From Saprospiraceae bacterium (GTDB taxonomy: Bacteria > Bacteroidota > Bacteroidia > Chitinophagales > Saprospiraceae), in contig JACMMM010000683.1 in NCBI GenBank assembly GCA_014379065.1, positions 1 to 16,738 of the forward strand: 16,738 nt of DNA. Direction: 5' to 3'. Position 1 is the stretch's first letter. Every line of letters starts with the position of its first letter. The notes under the pieces are model-generated. The model worked only from the letters and a program-made list of their open reading frames with translations, searched no databases and had not been told where the DNA came from. A program made the position numbers and the translations under genes. This document shows, in pieces, positions 6,729-12,859 of the stretch.

Positions 6729-7301
6729 CCCTACTTCTCCCACCCTACCGCAATCATAGACCTCGGCGCCCAAATCGGCGACAACACCCGCATCTGGCAT
6801 TTCTGCCACGTCTCGGCGCAAAGTGTGTTGGGCGAAAACTGCATCCTTGGCCAAAACGTATTCGTAGCCAACGGAGTCACCCTTGGCAACGGCGTTAAAG
6901 TGCAGAACAACGTTTCCATCTACACGGGCGTGACCTGCGAGGACGATGTGTTCCTCGGCCCGAGCATGGTGTTCACCAATGTCATTAATCCCCGCAGTTT
7001 TGTAGAGCGCAAAAGCGAGTTCCGCCCTACGCTTGTGAAGCAGGGCGCCAGCATCGGCGCCAATGCCACCGTGTTGTGCGGGCTTACGTTGGGGCGGTAT
7101 TGTATGGTGGGTGCAGGTGCTGTGGTTACGAAGGATGTGCCAGATTATGCGCTGGTCGCGGGTATTCCAGCAAAACAAATCGGTTGGTTAAGTCGCTTGG
7201 GGCATCGGCTGGAACTTGATCAATATGGCAACGCTACTTGCCCGGAAAGCGGGGAGCAATATGAGCTCAACGAAGGATGTCTTATGGGTAATATTTTTTG
7301 A
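6726..7301 (+). CDS. wbpD: WbpD/WlbB-like sugar N-acetyltransferase (left-handed beta-helix)
   Basis: 191-residue soluble hexapeptide-repeat acetyltransferase. It starts MPYFSHPTAIIDLGAQIG and continues with TRIWHFCHVSAQSVLG, NCILGQNVFVANGV, VQNNVSIYTGV, the catalytic-region block GPSMVFTNVINPRS, and GASIGANATVLCGLTLG, then GAGAVVTKDVPDYALVAGIPAKQIGW. This is the pattern of WbpD/WlbB, which acetylates the 3-amino group of UDP-GlcNAc(3-NH2)A using acetyl-CoA; the active form is a trimer. The C-terminal CPESGEQYEL tail is also typical of this group. I chose ATG 6726 rather than an upstream start at 6672 because the intervening codons are heptamer repeat. The partners expected for the WbpD reaction (wbpA, wbpB, wbpE) are absent from the window, so either they lie elsewhere or the substrate differs. 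The composition looks more G+C-rich than the preceding gene. Confidence 0.87.
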   Translation: MPYFSHPTAIIDLGAQIGDNTRIWHFCHVSAQSVLGENCILGQNVFVANGVTLGNGVKVQNNVSIYTGVTCEDDVFLGPSMVFTNVINPRSFVERKSEFRPTLVKQGASIGANATVLCGLTLGRYCMVGAGAVVTKDVPDYALVAGIPAKQIGWLSRLGHRLELDQYGNATCPESGEQYELNEGCLMGNIF

Positions 7302-7321
7302 ATTTGATTACCGCCCTTCCC

Positions 7322-7511
7322 ATGGCCATCCCATTTTCCCTGCCACTACATCCCGATGCCCATGCTCACTTTGTTCCGAAACCTCGGCTACCACATGGAG
7401 GACTATCCAAATACGTACGAACTGTACAAAGGAGAGATTTCGCTGCCGATTTACAATGGGCTGACGAAAGAGGAGATTGTTGAGAGTTTAGGGTTGAGGG
7501 TTGAGGGTTGA
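7322..7511 (+). pseudogene. Deletion remnant of a DegT/DnrJ/EryC1-type sugar aminotransferase
   Basis: Two pieces of one aminotransferase seem to be joined. ATG 7322 begins MAIPFSLP, like the IPFSPP start of PLP-dependent sugar aminotransferases linked to CapD-type dehydratases. From 7344 another frame reads HYIPMPMLTLFRNLGY, then MEDYPNTYELYKGEISLPIY and NGLTKEEIVESL, the usual C-terminal end of the family, to TGA 7509-7511. About 55 C-terminal codons remain of a family with about 380. The central domain, with the PLP-binding lysine, is missing, and the two ends are out of frame. An active enzyme is excluded. The last residues (LGLRVEG) are encoded by a heptamer hairpin. The C-terminal match is strong; the N-terminal match is short and less sure. 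Confidence 0.78.
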
Positions 7512-7547
7512 GAGCTCAGGCTAAACCCTCAACTCTAAACCCTAAAC
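7486..7547. repeat. Heptamer-based hairpin shared by two convergent reading frames
   Basis: Arms 7486-7512 and 7521-7547 match at 24 of 27 positions, with an 8-base loop (AGCTCAGG). The left arm is a tandem GGGTTGA heptamer (GTTTAGGGTTGAGGGTTGAG...). The plus-strand stop of the aminotransferase remnant (7509-7511) and the minus-strand stop of the 49-residue small gene (7535-7537) are both inside. It may act as a bidirectional terminator. Confidence 0.8.
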
Positions 7548-7684
7548 ATTTCATCTCGTTTCTTTTTCCCCTTCTTAGCCTTTTGCGTAATTTTCACAGG
7601 GTTATGCTCAGGCGGGATCTGCGGCGAAAAAGATGCCGCAAATATCATGAAGGAAAACGCCAGGTAGAATATGAATTTCCGCAT
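7535..7684 (-). CDS. Small exported basic protein candidate, 49 residues
   Basis: A minus-strand ATG at 7684 opens a 49-codon frame ending in TAG at 7535-7537. The product starts MRKFIFYLAFSFMIFAAS, a good signal-peptide shape (two basic residues followed by a hydrophobic core of about 15), with likely cleavage after the ASFS region. The rest (QIPPEHNPVKITQKAKKG, then KKKRDEMFRV) is short, polar and very basic. No cysteine follows the core, so it is not a lipoprotein. The final FRV and stop codon are encoded by the heptamer hairpin. I recognise no family. No promoter box was found upstream. It could be a real small exported protein or the 5' piece of a gene cut off by the repeat. Confidence 0.42.
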   Translation of the reverse strand: MRKFIFYLAFSFMIFAASFSPQIPPEHNPVKITQKAKKGKKKRDEMFRV

Positions 7685-7868
7685 CGAATCTTGATTATGA
7701 ATTGGCTGTCAAAGACTTTGCCGATATAAATTTTCGGAAGATTTGGCAGATGAAGGGAAAATTGCCTGACTTTTTGCGGGTAGAAGGGAGGTTTGCAGTT
7801 GGGCTCGGGTTGCTTGAGATTTGTGCTTTACTGTTCATCCCCCATCAACTTTCTCAACATCCTCAACC

Positions 7869-9089
7869 GTGTTTCTAGACCTTACCCATTTCATATCCCA
7901 ACACGTCACCGGACGCAGCGAGAGCCTTTTCAAACCTGATTTGGAAAGATTCAACACCGAATTGGCTGCCCGAATAGATGGGCGGTCAGTATTGGTCATT
8001 GGTGGGGCGGGCAGCATCGGCACTTCCTTTATAAAAGCAATTCTAAAGTTCCGCCCAGCCCGGCTTTTCGTGGTAGACACGAACGAAAACAGCCTCACCG
8101 AACTCGTGCGCGACCTACGCAGCAGTCTGGGCTACAACATCCCGCCCGTATTTCTGACTTACCCGATTGACTTTGGCGATGCGGTGTTTGAGAAAATCCT
8201 GCGGCGTGAAGGGCCTTTTGAGATTGTGGCGAATTTCGCTGCGCACAAGCACGTCCGCAGCGAAAAAGACCACTATTCCATTGAGGCCATGCTGATGAAT
8301 AACGTATTCAAAGCCAAGCATTTACTCGATCTTTTGACAGCGCGTAAACCAGAACGATTTTTCTGCGTAAGCACCGATAAGGCCGCCAACCCGGTGAATG
8401 TAATGGGCGCATCCAAGAAATTGATGGAGCAGGTAATCTTGTCCTACGCCTCGGAAATCCCCGTGACCACGGCACGCTTTGCCAACGTGGCCTTTTCCAA
8501 CGGCAGCCTCCTTGCAGGCTTTTTGGAGCGTCTGATGAAACGCCAACCGCTCTCTGCCCCGCTCGATATAGAACGATATTTTGTGTCGCCGGAAGAGTCG
8601 GGGCAACTCTGTCTCTTGGCCTGTATGCTGGGCGAATCAGGGGACATTTTCTTTCCAAAACTGGATGGGTTGCGTGATGTGCGGAGGTTCTCGGATATCG
8701 GCACGGCCTTGCTCGAAACGCTTGGTTTTCAGGCGGATATATGCGGCAGCGAGCAAGAGACACGGGAGAAAGCGGCCCTTCTAAAAGAGAATTCCAAAAC
8801 CTGGCCCGTGTATTATTTTGCTTCAGATACTTCTGGGGAAAAGGCCTACGAGGAATTTTTTACAGAAATAGAAACCTTGGATTTGGGGCGGTTTTCTTCT
8901 ATTGGGGTGGTAAAAACTGAGGAGGTGACTTCAAGCCACCTCCTCAGTTCAAGCCAAATGCTACTTGAATTAAAGGGAATCTTAGCAGAAGAAAATGTCA
9001 ACAAAGAATCTTTGCTGGCCGCGATGCAGCGATTAGTGCCTGATTTTCAGCATATTGAGACAGGGAAGGGACTGGATCAGAAAATGTAA
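7869..9089 (+). CDS. Soluble CapD-like nucleotide-sugar 4,6-dehydratase (SDR), second copy
   Basis: 406 residues if GTG 7869 is used (MFLDLTHFISQHVTGR). A TTG at 7821 would add 16 low-complexity residues and is less likely. It lacks the membrane part of CapD. With the GTG start, the Rossmann motif GGAGSIG is at 45-51, NFAAHKHVRSEKD near 122-134, and the catalytic STDKAANPVNVMGASKK at 168-184, again with Met in place of the usual Tyr (Met179, Lys183). The C-terminal end (LVPDFQHIETGKGLDQKM) is typical of a group annotated as polysaccharide biosynthesis protein or UDP-GlcNAc 4,6-dehydratase. It likely makes a 4-keto-6-deoxy nucleotide sugar for a 4-aminotransferase, whose remnant lies just upstream. 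A translated palindrome (8915-8949) encodes the linker KTEEVTSSHLLSSS. Substrate unproven. Confidence 0.82.
   Translation: MFLDLTHFISQHVTGRSESLFKPDLERFNTELAARIDGRSVLVIGGAGSIGTSFIKAILKFRPARLFVVDTNENSLTELVRDLRSSLGYNIPPVFLTYPIDFGDAVFEKILRREGPFEIVANFAAHKHVRSEKDHYSIEAMLMNNVFKAKHLLDLLTARKPERFFCVSTDKAANPVNVMGASKKLMEQVILSYASEIPVTTARFANVAFSNGSLLAGFLERLMKRQPLSAPLDIERYFVSPEESGQLCLLACMLGESGDIFFPKLDGLRDVRRFSDIGTALLETLGFQADICGSEQETREKAALLKENSKTWPVYYFASDTSGEKAYEEFFTEIETLDLGRFSSIGVVKTEEVTSSHLLSSSQMLLELKGILAEENVNKESLLAAMQRLVPDFQHIETGKGLDQKM
8915..8949. repeat. Palindrome inside the second dehydratase gene
   Basis: Perfect 13-base arms (AACTGAGGAGGTG at 8915-8927, complement at 8937-8949) with loop ACTTCAAGC. 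It lies fully within the reading frame and is translated as part of a Ser-rich linker before the C-terminal helical tail. A 9-base direct repeat TTCAAGCCA (8930-8938 and 8948-8956) overlaps it with an 18-base period. Confidence 0.82.
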
Positions 9090-9104
9090 GGGATAGCTGG
9101 GGCA

Positions 9105-9137
9105 AGAAGTGACACTTTTTAAAAAAGTGTCACTTCT
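9105..9137. terminator. Perfect hairpin with A/T-rich apex, likely bidirectional terminator
   Basis: Arms AGAAGTGACACTTTTT (9105-9120) and its complement (9122-9137) are separated by a single A; a real loop would open several A-T pairs. It begins 15 bases after the stop of the dehydratase gene. G/C content of the stem base is modest, so it could be either a terminator or another member of the palindromic repeat class in this window. Confidence 0.6.
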
Positions 9138-9165
9138 ACACAACGGCAGTTCAGGTTCAACGTCC

Positions 9166-9187
9166 ACCTGCCTGTCGGTAGTCAGGT
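9166..9187. repeat. Imperfect palindrome ACCTGCCTGTCGGTAGTCAGGT
   Basis: ACCTGCCT (9166-9173) pairs with AGTCAGGT (9180-9187) with one mismatch, loop GTCGGT. It stands 28 bases after the previous hairpin and 36 bases before the second sugar transferase start. From memory, related CCTGCCTG...CAGG palindromes are common between genes in Bacteroidota, which I cannot check here. Confidence 0.4.
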
Positions 9188-9223
9188 ACCCAATTCCCCC
9201 AATAAATAAGTCCCTACTTTAGC

Positions 9224-9907
9224 GTGTATCTCCTAATCAAACGCTTATTCGACATCCTAGCCGCCACCATCGCGCTTATTTTGTTAACGCCCCTGTTCAT
9301 TATCATCATCATCGCGCTGCGACTCACAGGGGAGGGCGAGGTGTTTTACCGCCAAAGTCGGGTAGGCTTCCGAAAACAAAATTTCCAAATTTGGAAGTTT
9401 GCCACCATGCTCAAAAACAGTCCGAACATGGGCACCGGCAGCCTCACGTTGCGCAATGACCCCCGTGTCACCAGCGTTGGGAAGTTCCTCCGAAAAAGCA
9501 AGATCAACGAACTGCCACAACTCTTCAACTTGCTAACAGGCGACATGTCTCTGGTTGGCCCGCGCCCACAAATGAAGGTAGACTTTGAGGCATTTTCTAT
9601 TACTGTTCAGGAAGTTATCTACAATGTGCACCCCGGAATCACAGGCATTGGAAGCATCATTTTTCGGGATGAAGAACACTTGCTGTCTGTGCCTGAGCGC
9701 GACCCAAGGCAGTTCTATGTGGAGCATATTGCACCCTACAAAGGCAAAGTAGAAATATGGTATCAGCAACATTTGTCGTTCTGGACAGACCTGAGGCTGG
9801 TGCTTCTTACAGCATGGGCGGTTCTGAATCCAAAAAGCAATTTACATTTTCGGGTGTTTCGGGATTTGCCGGGATTGCCGGAGGAACTTCAGACCTATAA
9901 GGTTTAA
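9224..9907 (+). CDS. Monotopic phosphoglycosyl transferase (PglC/WcaJ-type), paralogue 2
   Basis: 227 residues from a GTG start at 9224; an in-frame stop (TAA at 9203-9205) lies upstream and no ATG alternative exists before the first helix. Same architecture as the protein at 3446-4132: re-entrant membrane helix at 8-33, TGEGEVFYRQSRVGF (35-49), KFATMLKNSPNMGTGS (58-73), GDMSLVGPRP (106-115). Again NELPQ (Asn95-Glu96) replaces DELPQ. More than half of the residues appear identical to paralogue 1. Divergence is strongest just after the GPRP motif and at the C-terminus, where sugar specificity may differ. It probably starts a second glycan or uses the product of the dehydratase upstream. The last residues QTYKV and the stop (9905-9907) are encoded by a palindromic repeat, so the end of the protein has been reshaped. 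Confidence 0.88.
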   Translation: MYLLIKRLFDILAATIALILLTPLFIIIIIALRLTGEGEVFYRQSRVGFRKQNFQIWKFATMLKNSPNMGTGSLTLRNDPRVTSVGKFLRKSKINELPQLFNLLTGDMSLVGPRPQMKVDFEAFSITVQEVIYNVHPGITGIGSIIFRDEEHLLSVPERDPRQFYVEHIAPYKGKVEIWYQQHLSFWTDLRLVLLTAWAVLNPKSNLHFRVFRDLPGLPEELQTYKV

Positions 9908-9924
9908 AAAAACCTTATAGGTCT
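9891..9924. repeat. Perfect palindrome, copy 2 of AGACCTATAAGGTTT family
   Basis: Arms of 15 bases at 9891-9905 and 9910-9924, identical to those at 2300-2333, loop AAAA instead of TTGG. The sugar transferase frame reads through the left arm (Q T Y K V) and stops at TAA spanning the last arm base and loop (9905-9907). It lies 14 bases upstream of the next ATG (9939). Confidence 0.87.
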
Positions 9925-9938
9925 CACGACATTATACC

Positions 9939-10673
9939 ATGTTCAACCTTTTCAAAAAAACGCCCGCTCCCACCCTGTCCGATTTCTCCATATTGGGCAC
10001 AGACCTGCATTCGCACCTCCTCCCTGGCATTGACGATGGCGCACCAGATTTAGAGACTTCTCTAAACTTAATTCGAGACCTCCAGAACCTGGGCTTTCGT
10101 CGGCTCTTTACTACCCCGCATGTGATGTCGGATTTTTACCCAAACACACGAGACGTAATCCTGAGAAAAAAAGACCAGCTGCAAGAAGCGCTTGATGAAT
10201 TGGGCATGGAGCTGGAATTTGGCGCAGCGGCGGAATACTACCTCGACGAAACCTTCGCCGCGTTGTTGAAAACCGAGCCTTTGTTGACTTTGCCCGGCAA
10301 CCGCGTCCTGGTAGAAATGTCCTTCCATCAGCCCTATCCTGATTTGCACCGTATAATTTTTGACCTGCAAATGAAGGGCTACCACCCCATCCTAGCGCAT
10401 CCTGAACGCTATCCTTACTTCCGTTCCACCGATGACTACGAAAACCTGAAAGCGATGGGCTGTGCCCTGCAGATCAACCTGCTTTCTCTTACGGGCTACT
10501 ACGGCAAACCCGTACAATCCGCCGCCAAAACCATCCTCGGTCTTGGCCTTGCCGACTTCCTCGCCACCGACTTGCACCATGCCCGCCATGCAGAAAATCT
10601 CCAGCAGGCACTTTCCCACGAATTGGTTGTTAAGACCTTGCAATCGAGTGTTTTTCAGAATAACTTGATTTAA
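9939..10673 (+). CDS. cpsB: PHP-domain tyrosine-protein phosphatase, CpsB/YwqE family
   Basis: 244-residue metal-dependent phosphatase of the polymerase/histidinol phosphatase fold. Metal-binding motifs: DLHSHLLPGIDDG (22-34, His24 and His26), TTPH (58-61), AAAEYYLD (96-103, Glu99), ILAHPERY (151-158, His154), and ATDLHH (209-214, Asp211 and His213). In Gram-positive bacteria CpsB/YwqE removes phosphate from tyrosine kinases controlling capsule chain length and export; Bacteroidota homologues sit in polysaccharide loci and likely oppose a Wzc-like BY-kinase. No such kinase gene is in the window, so the partner would be outside. The short N-terminal stretch before the PHP fold (about 20 residues) is normal. 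ATG 9939 follows a palindromic repeat by 14 bases and is the only sensible start. Often misannotated as histidinol phosphatase. Confidence 0.9.
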   Translation: MFNLFKKTPAPTLSDFSILGTDLHSHLLPGIDDGAPDLETSLNLIRDLQNLGFRRLFTTPHVMSDFYPNTRDVILRKKDQLQEALDELGMELEFGAAAEYYLDETFAALLKTEPLLTLPGNRVLVEMSFHQPYPDLHRIIFDLQMKGYHPILAHPERYPYFRSTDDYENLKAMGCALQINLLSLTGYYGKPVQSAAKTILGLGLADFLATDLHHARHAENLQQALSHELVVKTLQSSVFQNNLI

Positions 10674-10701
10674 ATGGAACACTGATTTAAAAACAAAACC
10701 T

Positions 10702-10742
10702 GACCTTTGCACCCTCTATTCTGGCAGGGCTAACCCGCCCTG
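10702..10742 (+). promoter_or_regulatory. Possible gmd leader: GACCTTTG box and small hairpin
   Basis: GACCTTTG (10702-10709) matches the TAnnTTTG box at all fixed positions but the first; no TTTG -33 box is seen. Downstream, CAGGGC (10725-10730) pairs with GCCCTG (10737-10742) around TAACCC, ending 10 bases before the gmd ATG (10753). The hairpin would lie in the 5' leader and could hinder ribosome access. Weak evidence for promoter, better for the stem. Confidence 0.33.
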
Positions 10743-10752
10743 TTTCGCAATT

Positions 10753-11859
10753 ATGAAAAAAGCCCTCATCACCGGCATCACTGGCCAAGACGGCGCGTAC
10801 CTCGCCGAACTTTTGTTGAAAAAAGGCTACGAAGTCCACGGCATCAAACGCCGTTCTTCCCTATTCAACACCGAGCGGGTAGACCACCTTTATCAAGACC
10901 CGCACGTTGACAACCAACGCTTTATCCTCCACTACGGCGACCTGACGGACTCGACAAACCTTATCCGCATCATGCAGCAGGTGCAGCCTGACGAGGTGTA
11001 CAACCTCGGCGCTCAAAGCCATGTGCAGGTGAGTTTTGAAACCCCGGAATACACCGCCAACGCCGATGCCGTAGGGGCCTTGCGCTTGTTGGAGGCTATC
11101 CGCTTATTGGGCCTGAGCGATAAAACCAAGTTTTACCAAGCCAGTACCTCGGAACTCTATGGACTTGTCCAAGAGACGCCACAGCGCGAAAGCACGCCTT
11201 TTTATCCCCGCTCTCCTTACGGCGTGGCAAAACTCTATGCCTACTGGATTACGGTCAATTATCGCGAGAGTTACGGCATGTTCGCCTGCAACGGCATCCT
11301 GTTCAACCACGAAAGCCCCACGCGTGGCGAGACCTTTGTAACCCGCAAAATAACCCGCGCCGCCGCGAAGATTTCCCTGGGCCTTCAAGACAAACTTTGG
11401 CTCGGCAACCTGGACGCGCAGCGCGACTGGGGCCATGCCCGCGACTATGTAGAAGCAATGTGGCTTATGATGCAACAGTCTGATGCCGAGGATTTTGTGA
11501 TTGCCACGGGCAAGACCACAGCAGTCCGCGAATTCTGCCGCATGGCCTTCCGTGAAATCGGCGTGGAGTTGGAATTCCAGGGAAATGGGGTGGAAGAAAA
11601 GGGCTTGGTGGCAAGTTCGGCCAGTCCAAATTTGAAGCCTGGTCAAGAGGTCATCGCCATTGACCCGCGCTATTTCCGGCCCGCAGAAGTGGATTTGCTC
11701 GTAGGCGATGCGACCAAAGCGAAGGAGAAATTGGGCTGGGCGGCCAAGCGAACTTTGCAAGAATTGGTGTCAGAAATGGTTGCGAGCGATTTGCAACTTT
11801 TCAAACGGGAGGAGTATTTAAAGACTGGCGGGTTTGATATTAAGAATGAATTCGAGTAG
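10753..11859 (+). CDS. gmd: GDP-mannose 4,6-dehydratase
   Basis: 368 residues, normal length. Converts GDP-D-mannose to GDP-4-keto-6-deoxy-D-mannose in the cytoplasm, the first step to GDP-L-fucose. Rossmann motif TGITGQDGAYLAE at 7-19, the NADP-binding loop KRRSS (32-36), GDLTDS (62-67), NLGAQSHV (84-91), the catalytic STSELYG (131-137; Thr132, Glu134) and Tyr156/Lys160 in YPRSPYGVAK, followed by FNHESPTRGETFVTRK, all diagnostic of GMD. The next gene, 32 bases downstream, is GDP-L-fucose synthase, and manC follows, so the operon supplies its own GDP-mannose for fucose. Codon composition is visibly richer in C and G than the genes at the left edge of the window. Confidence 0.97.
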   Translation: MKKALITGITGQDGAYLAELLLKKGYEVHGIKRRSSLFNTERVDHLYQDPHVDNQRFILHYGDLTDSTNLIRIMQQVQPDEVYNLGAQSHVQVSFETPEYTANADAVGALRLLEAIRLLGLSDKTKFYQASTSELYGLVQETPQRESTPFYPRSPYGVAKLYAYWITVNYRESYGMFACNGILFNHESPTRGETFVTRKITRAAAKISLGLQDKLWLGNLDAQRDWGHARDYVEAMWLMMQQSDAEDFVIATGKTTAVREFCRMAFREIGVELEFQGNGVEEKGLVASSASPNLKPGQEVIAIDPRYFRPAEVDLLVGDATKAKEKLGWAAKRTLQELVSEMVASDLQLFKREEYLKTGGFDIKNEFE

Positions 11860-11872
11860 GTTTTCAACCAAA

Positions 11873-11885
11873 ACCGCGTAGCGGT
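11873..11885. repeat. Short stem ACCGC-GTA-GCGGT at the fcl start
   Basis: Perfect 5-base stem with GTA loop, followed by GACATT and the fcl ATG (11892). The layout (short stem, then GACATxxTATxG) resembles the segment at 4362-4387 and, from memory, a dispersed Bacteroidota repeat. It occupies the place of the ribosome binding site. Confidence 0.35.
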
Positions 11886-11891
11886 GACATT

Positions 11892-12818
11892 ATGGTAACA
11901 ACAGATAAAATCTATATCGCAGGCCACAAAGGGATGGTAGGCTCCGCCATTCTCCGGAAACTTCAGGCGGAGGGTTTTACAAACTTCGCGCTCGCCGATT
12001 CTCGGGCGCTCGACCTGCGCAGCCAATTGGAAGTCAACGAGTTTTTCCGGCGTGAAAAACCTCGTCATGTATTTCTTGCCGCAGCCAAAGTCGGCGGAAT
12101 CCTTGCCAACAACACCTACAGGGCTGAGTTTTTGTACGATAATTTAATGATTGAAGCCAACGTCATAGACGCCGCCTATCGCCATGGAGTGGAGAAATTG
12201 ATGTTCCTCGGTTCTTCGTGCATTTACCCAAAACTGGCGCCGCAGCCCTTGAAAGAAGACGCGCTCCTGACAGGGCTTTTGGAGTCAACCAACGAACCAT
12301 ACGCCATCGCCAAAATCGCGGGCATCAAACTTTGCGACGCTTACCGGGCACAGTACGGCTGCAATTTTGTGAGCGTGATGCCTACCAATTTGTACGGCCC
12401 AAACGATAATTACCACCCACAGAACAGCCACGTGTTGCCCGCTTTGTTGCGCAAATTCCACGAAGCAAAAACAGCCAAAGAAACCTTCGTCACCCTCTGG
12501 GGCACTGGCACTCCACGCCGTGAATTCCTTCACGTAGACGACCTCGCCGACGCTTGTTTTTACCTGATGCAACACTATGACGAACCCGGATTTGTCAACA
12601 TCGGCACTGGGGAAGACCTCCCGATTTTGGAACTGGCGCAACTCGTGCAGCGCATCGTGGGTTATACCGGAGAAATCCGCCACGACCTCAGCAAACCTGA
12701 CGGTACGCCCCGCAAACTCATGGATGTCAGCAAATTGCACGGGCTGGGCTGGAAAGCGAAAATTGGTTTGGAGGAGGGCATAAGGTCGGTTTATGAAGAA
12801 GTGAAAGCCAAGCTTTGA
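11892..12818 (+). CDS. fcl: GDP-L-fucose synthase (3,5-epimerase/4-reductase)
   Basis: 308 residues. Turns GDP-4-keto-6-deoxymannose into GDP-L-fucose with NADPH. The Rossmann motif AGHKGMVGSAI is at 10-20, LAAAKVGGILANN at 62-74, the active-site block FLGSSCIYPK at 105-114 (Ser108, Cys110), and Tyr137/Lys141 in NEPYAIAKIAGIKLC, then PTNLYGPNDNYHPQNSHVLP. These are specific to the WcaG/Fcl family and distinguish it from other SDR epimerases. It follows gmd by 32 bases and precedes manC by 41 bases, forming one functional block. Its start codon follows a short hairpin with no clear Shine-Dalgarno sequence. Confidence 0.97.
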   Translation: MVTTDKIYIAGHKGMVGSAILRKLQAEGFTNFALADSRALDLRSQLEVNEFFRREKPRHVFLAAAKVGGILANNTYRAEFLYDNLMIEANVIDAAYRHGVEKLMFLGSSCIYPKLAPQPLKEDALLTGLLESTNEPYAIAKIAGIKLCDAYRAQYGCNFVSVMPTNLYGPNDNYHPQNSHVLPALLRKFHEAKTAKETFVTLWGTGTPRREFLHVDDLADACFYLMQHYDEPGFVNIGTGEDLPILELAQLVQRIVGYTGEIRHDLSKPDGTPRKLMDVSKLHGLGWKAKIGLEEGIRSVYEEVKAKL

Positions 12819-12859
12819 CACCATCCCCAAATCCACACCTAAACAAATAAACAAAAATA

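Noticed and set aside
7821..7868. TTG start 16 codons upstream for the second dehydratase
   Set aside because: The added residues are Ser/Thr-rich low-complexity sequence; GTG 7869 gives the usual FxDLTxFI start.
11104..11760. 218-codon minus-strand frame opposite gmd
   Set aside because: Shadow of gmd, whose motifs cover the whole region on the plus strand.
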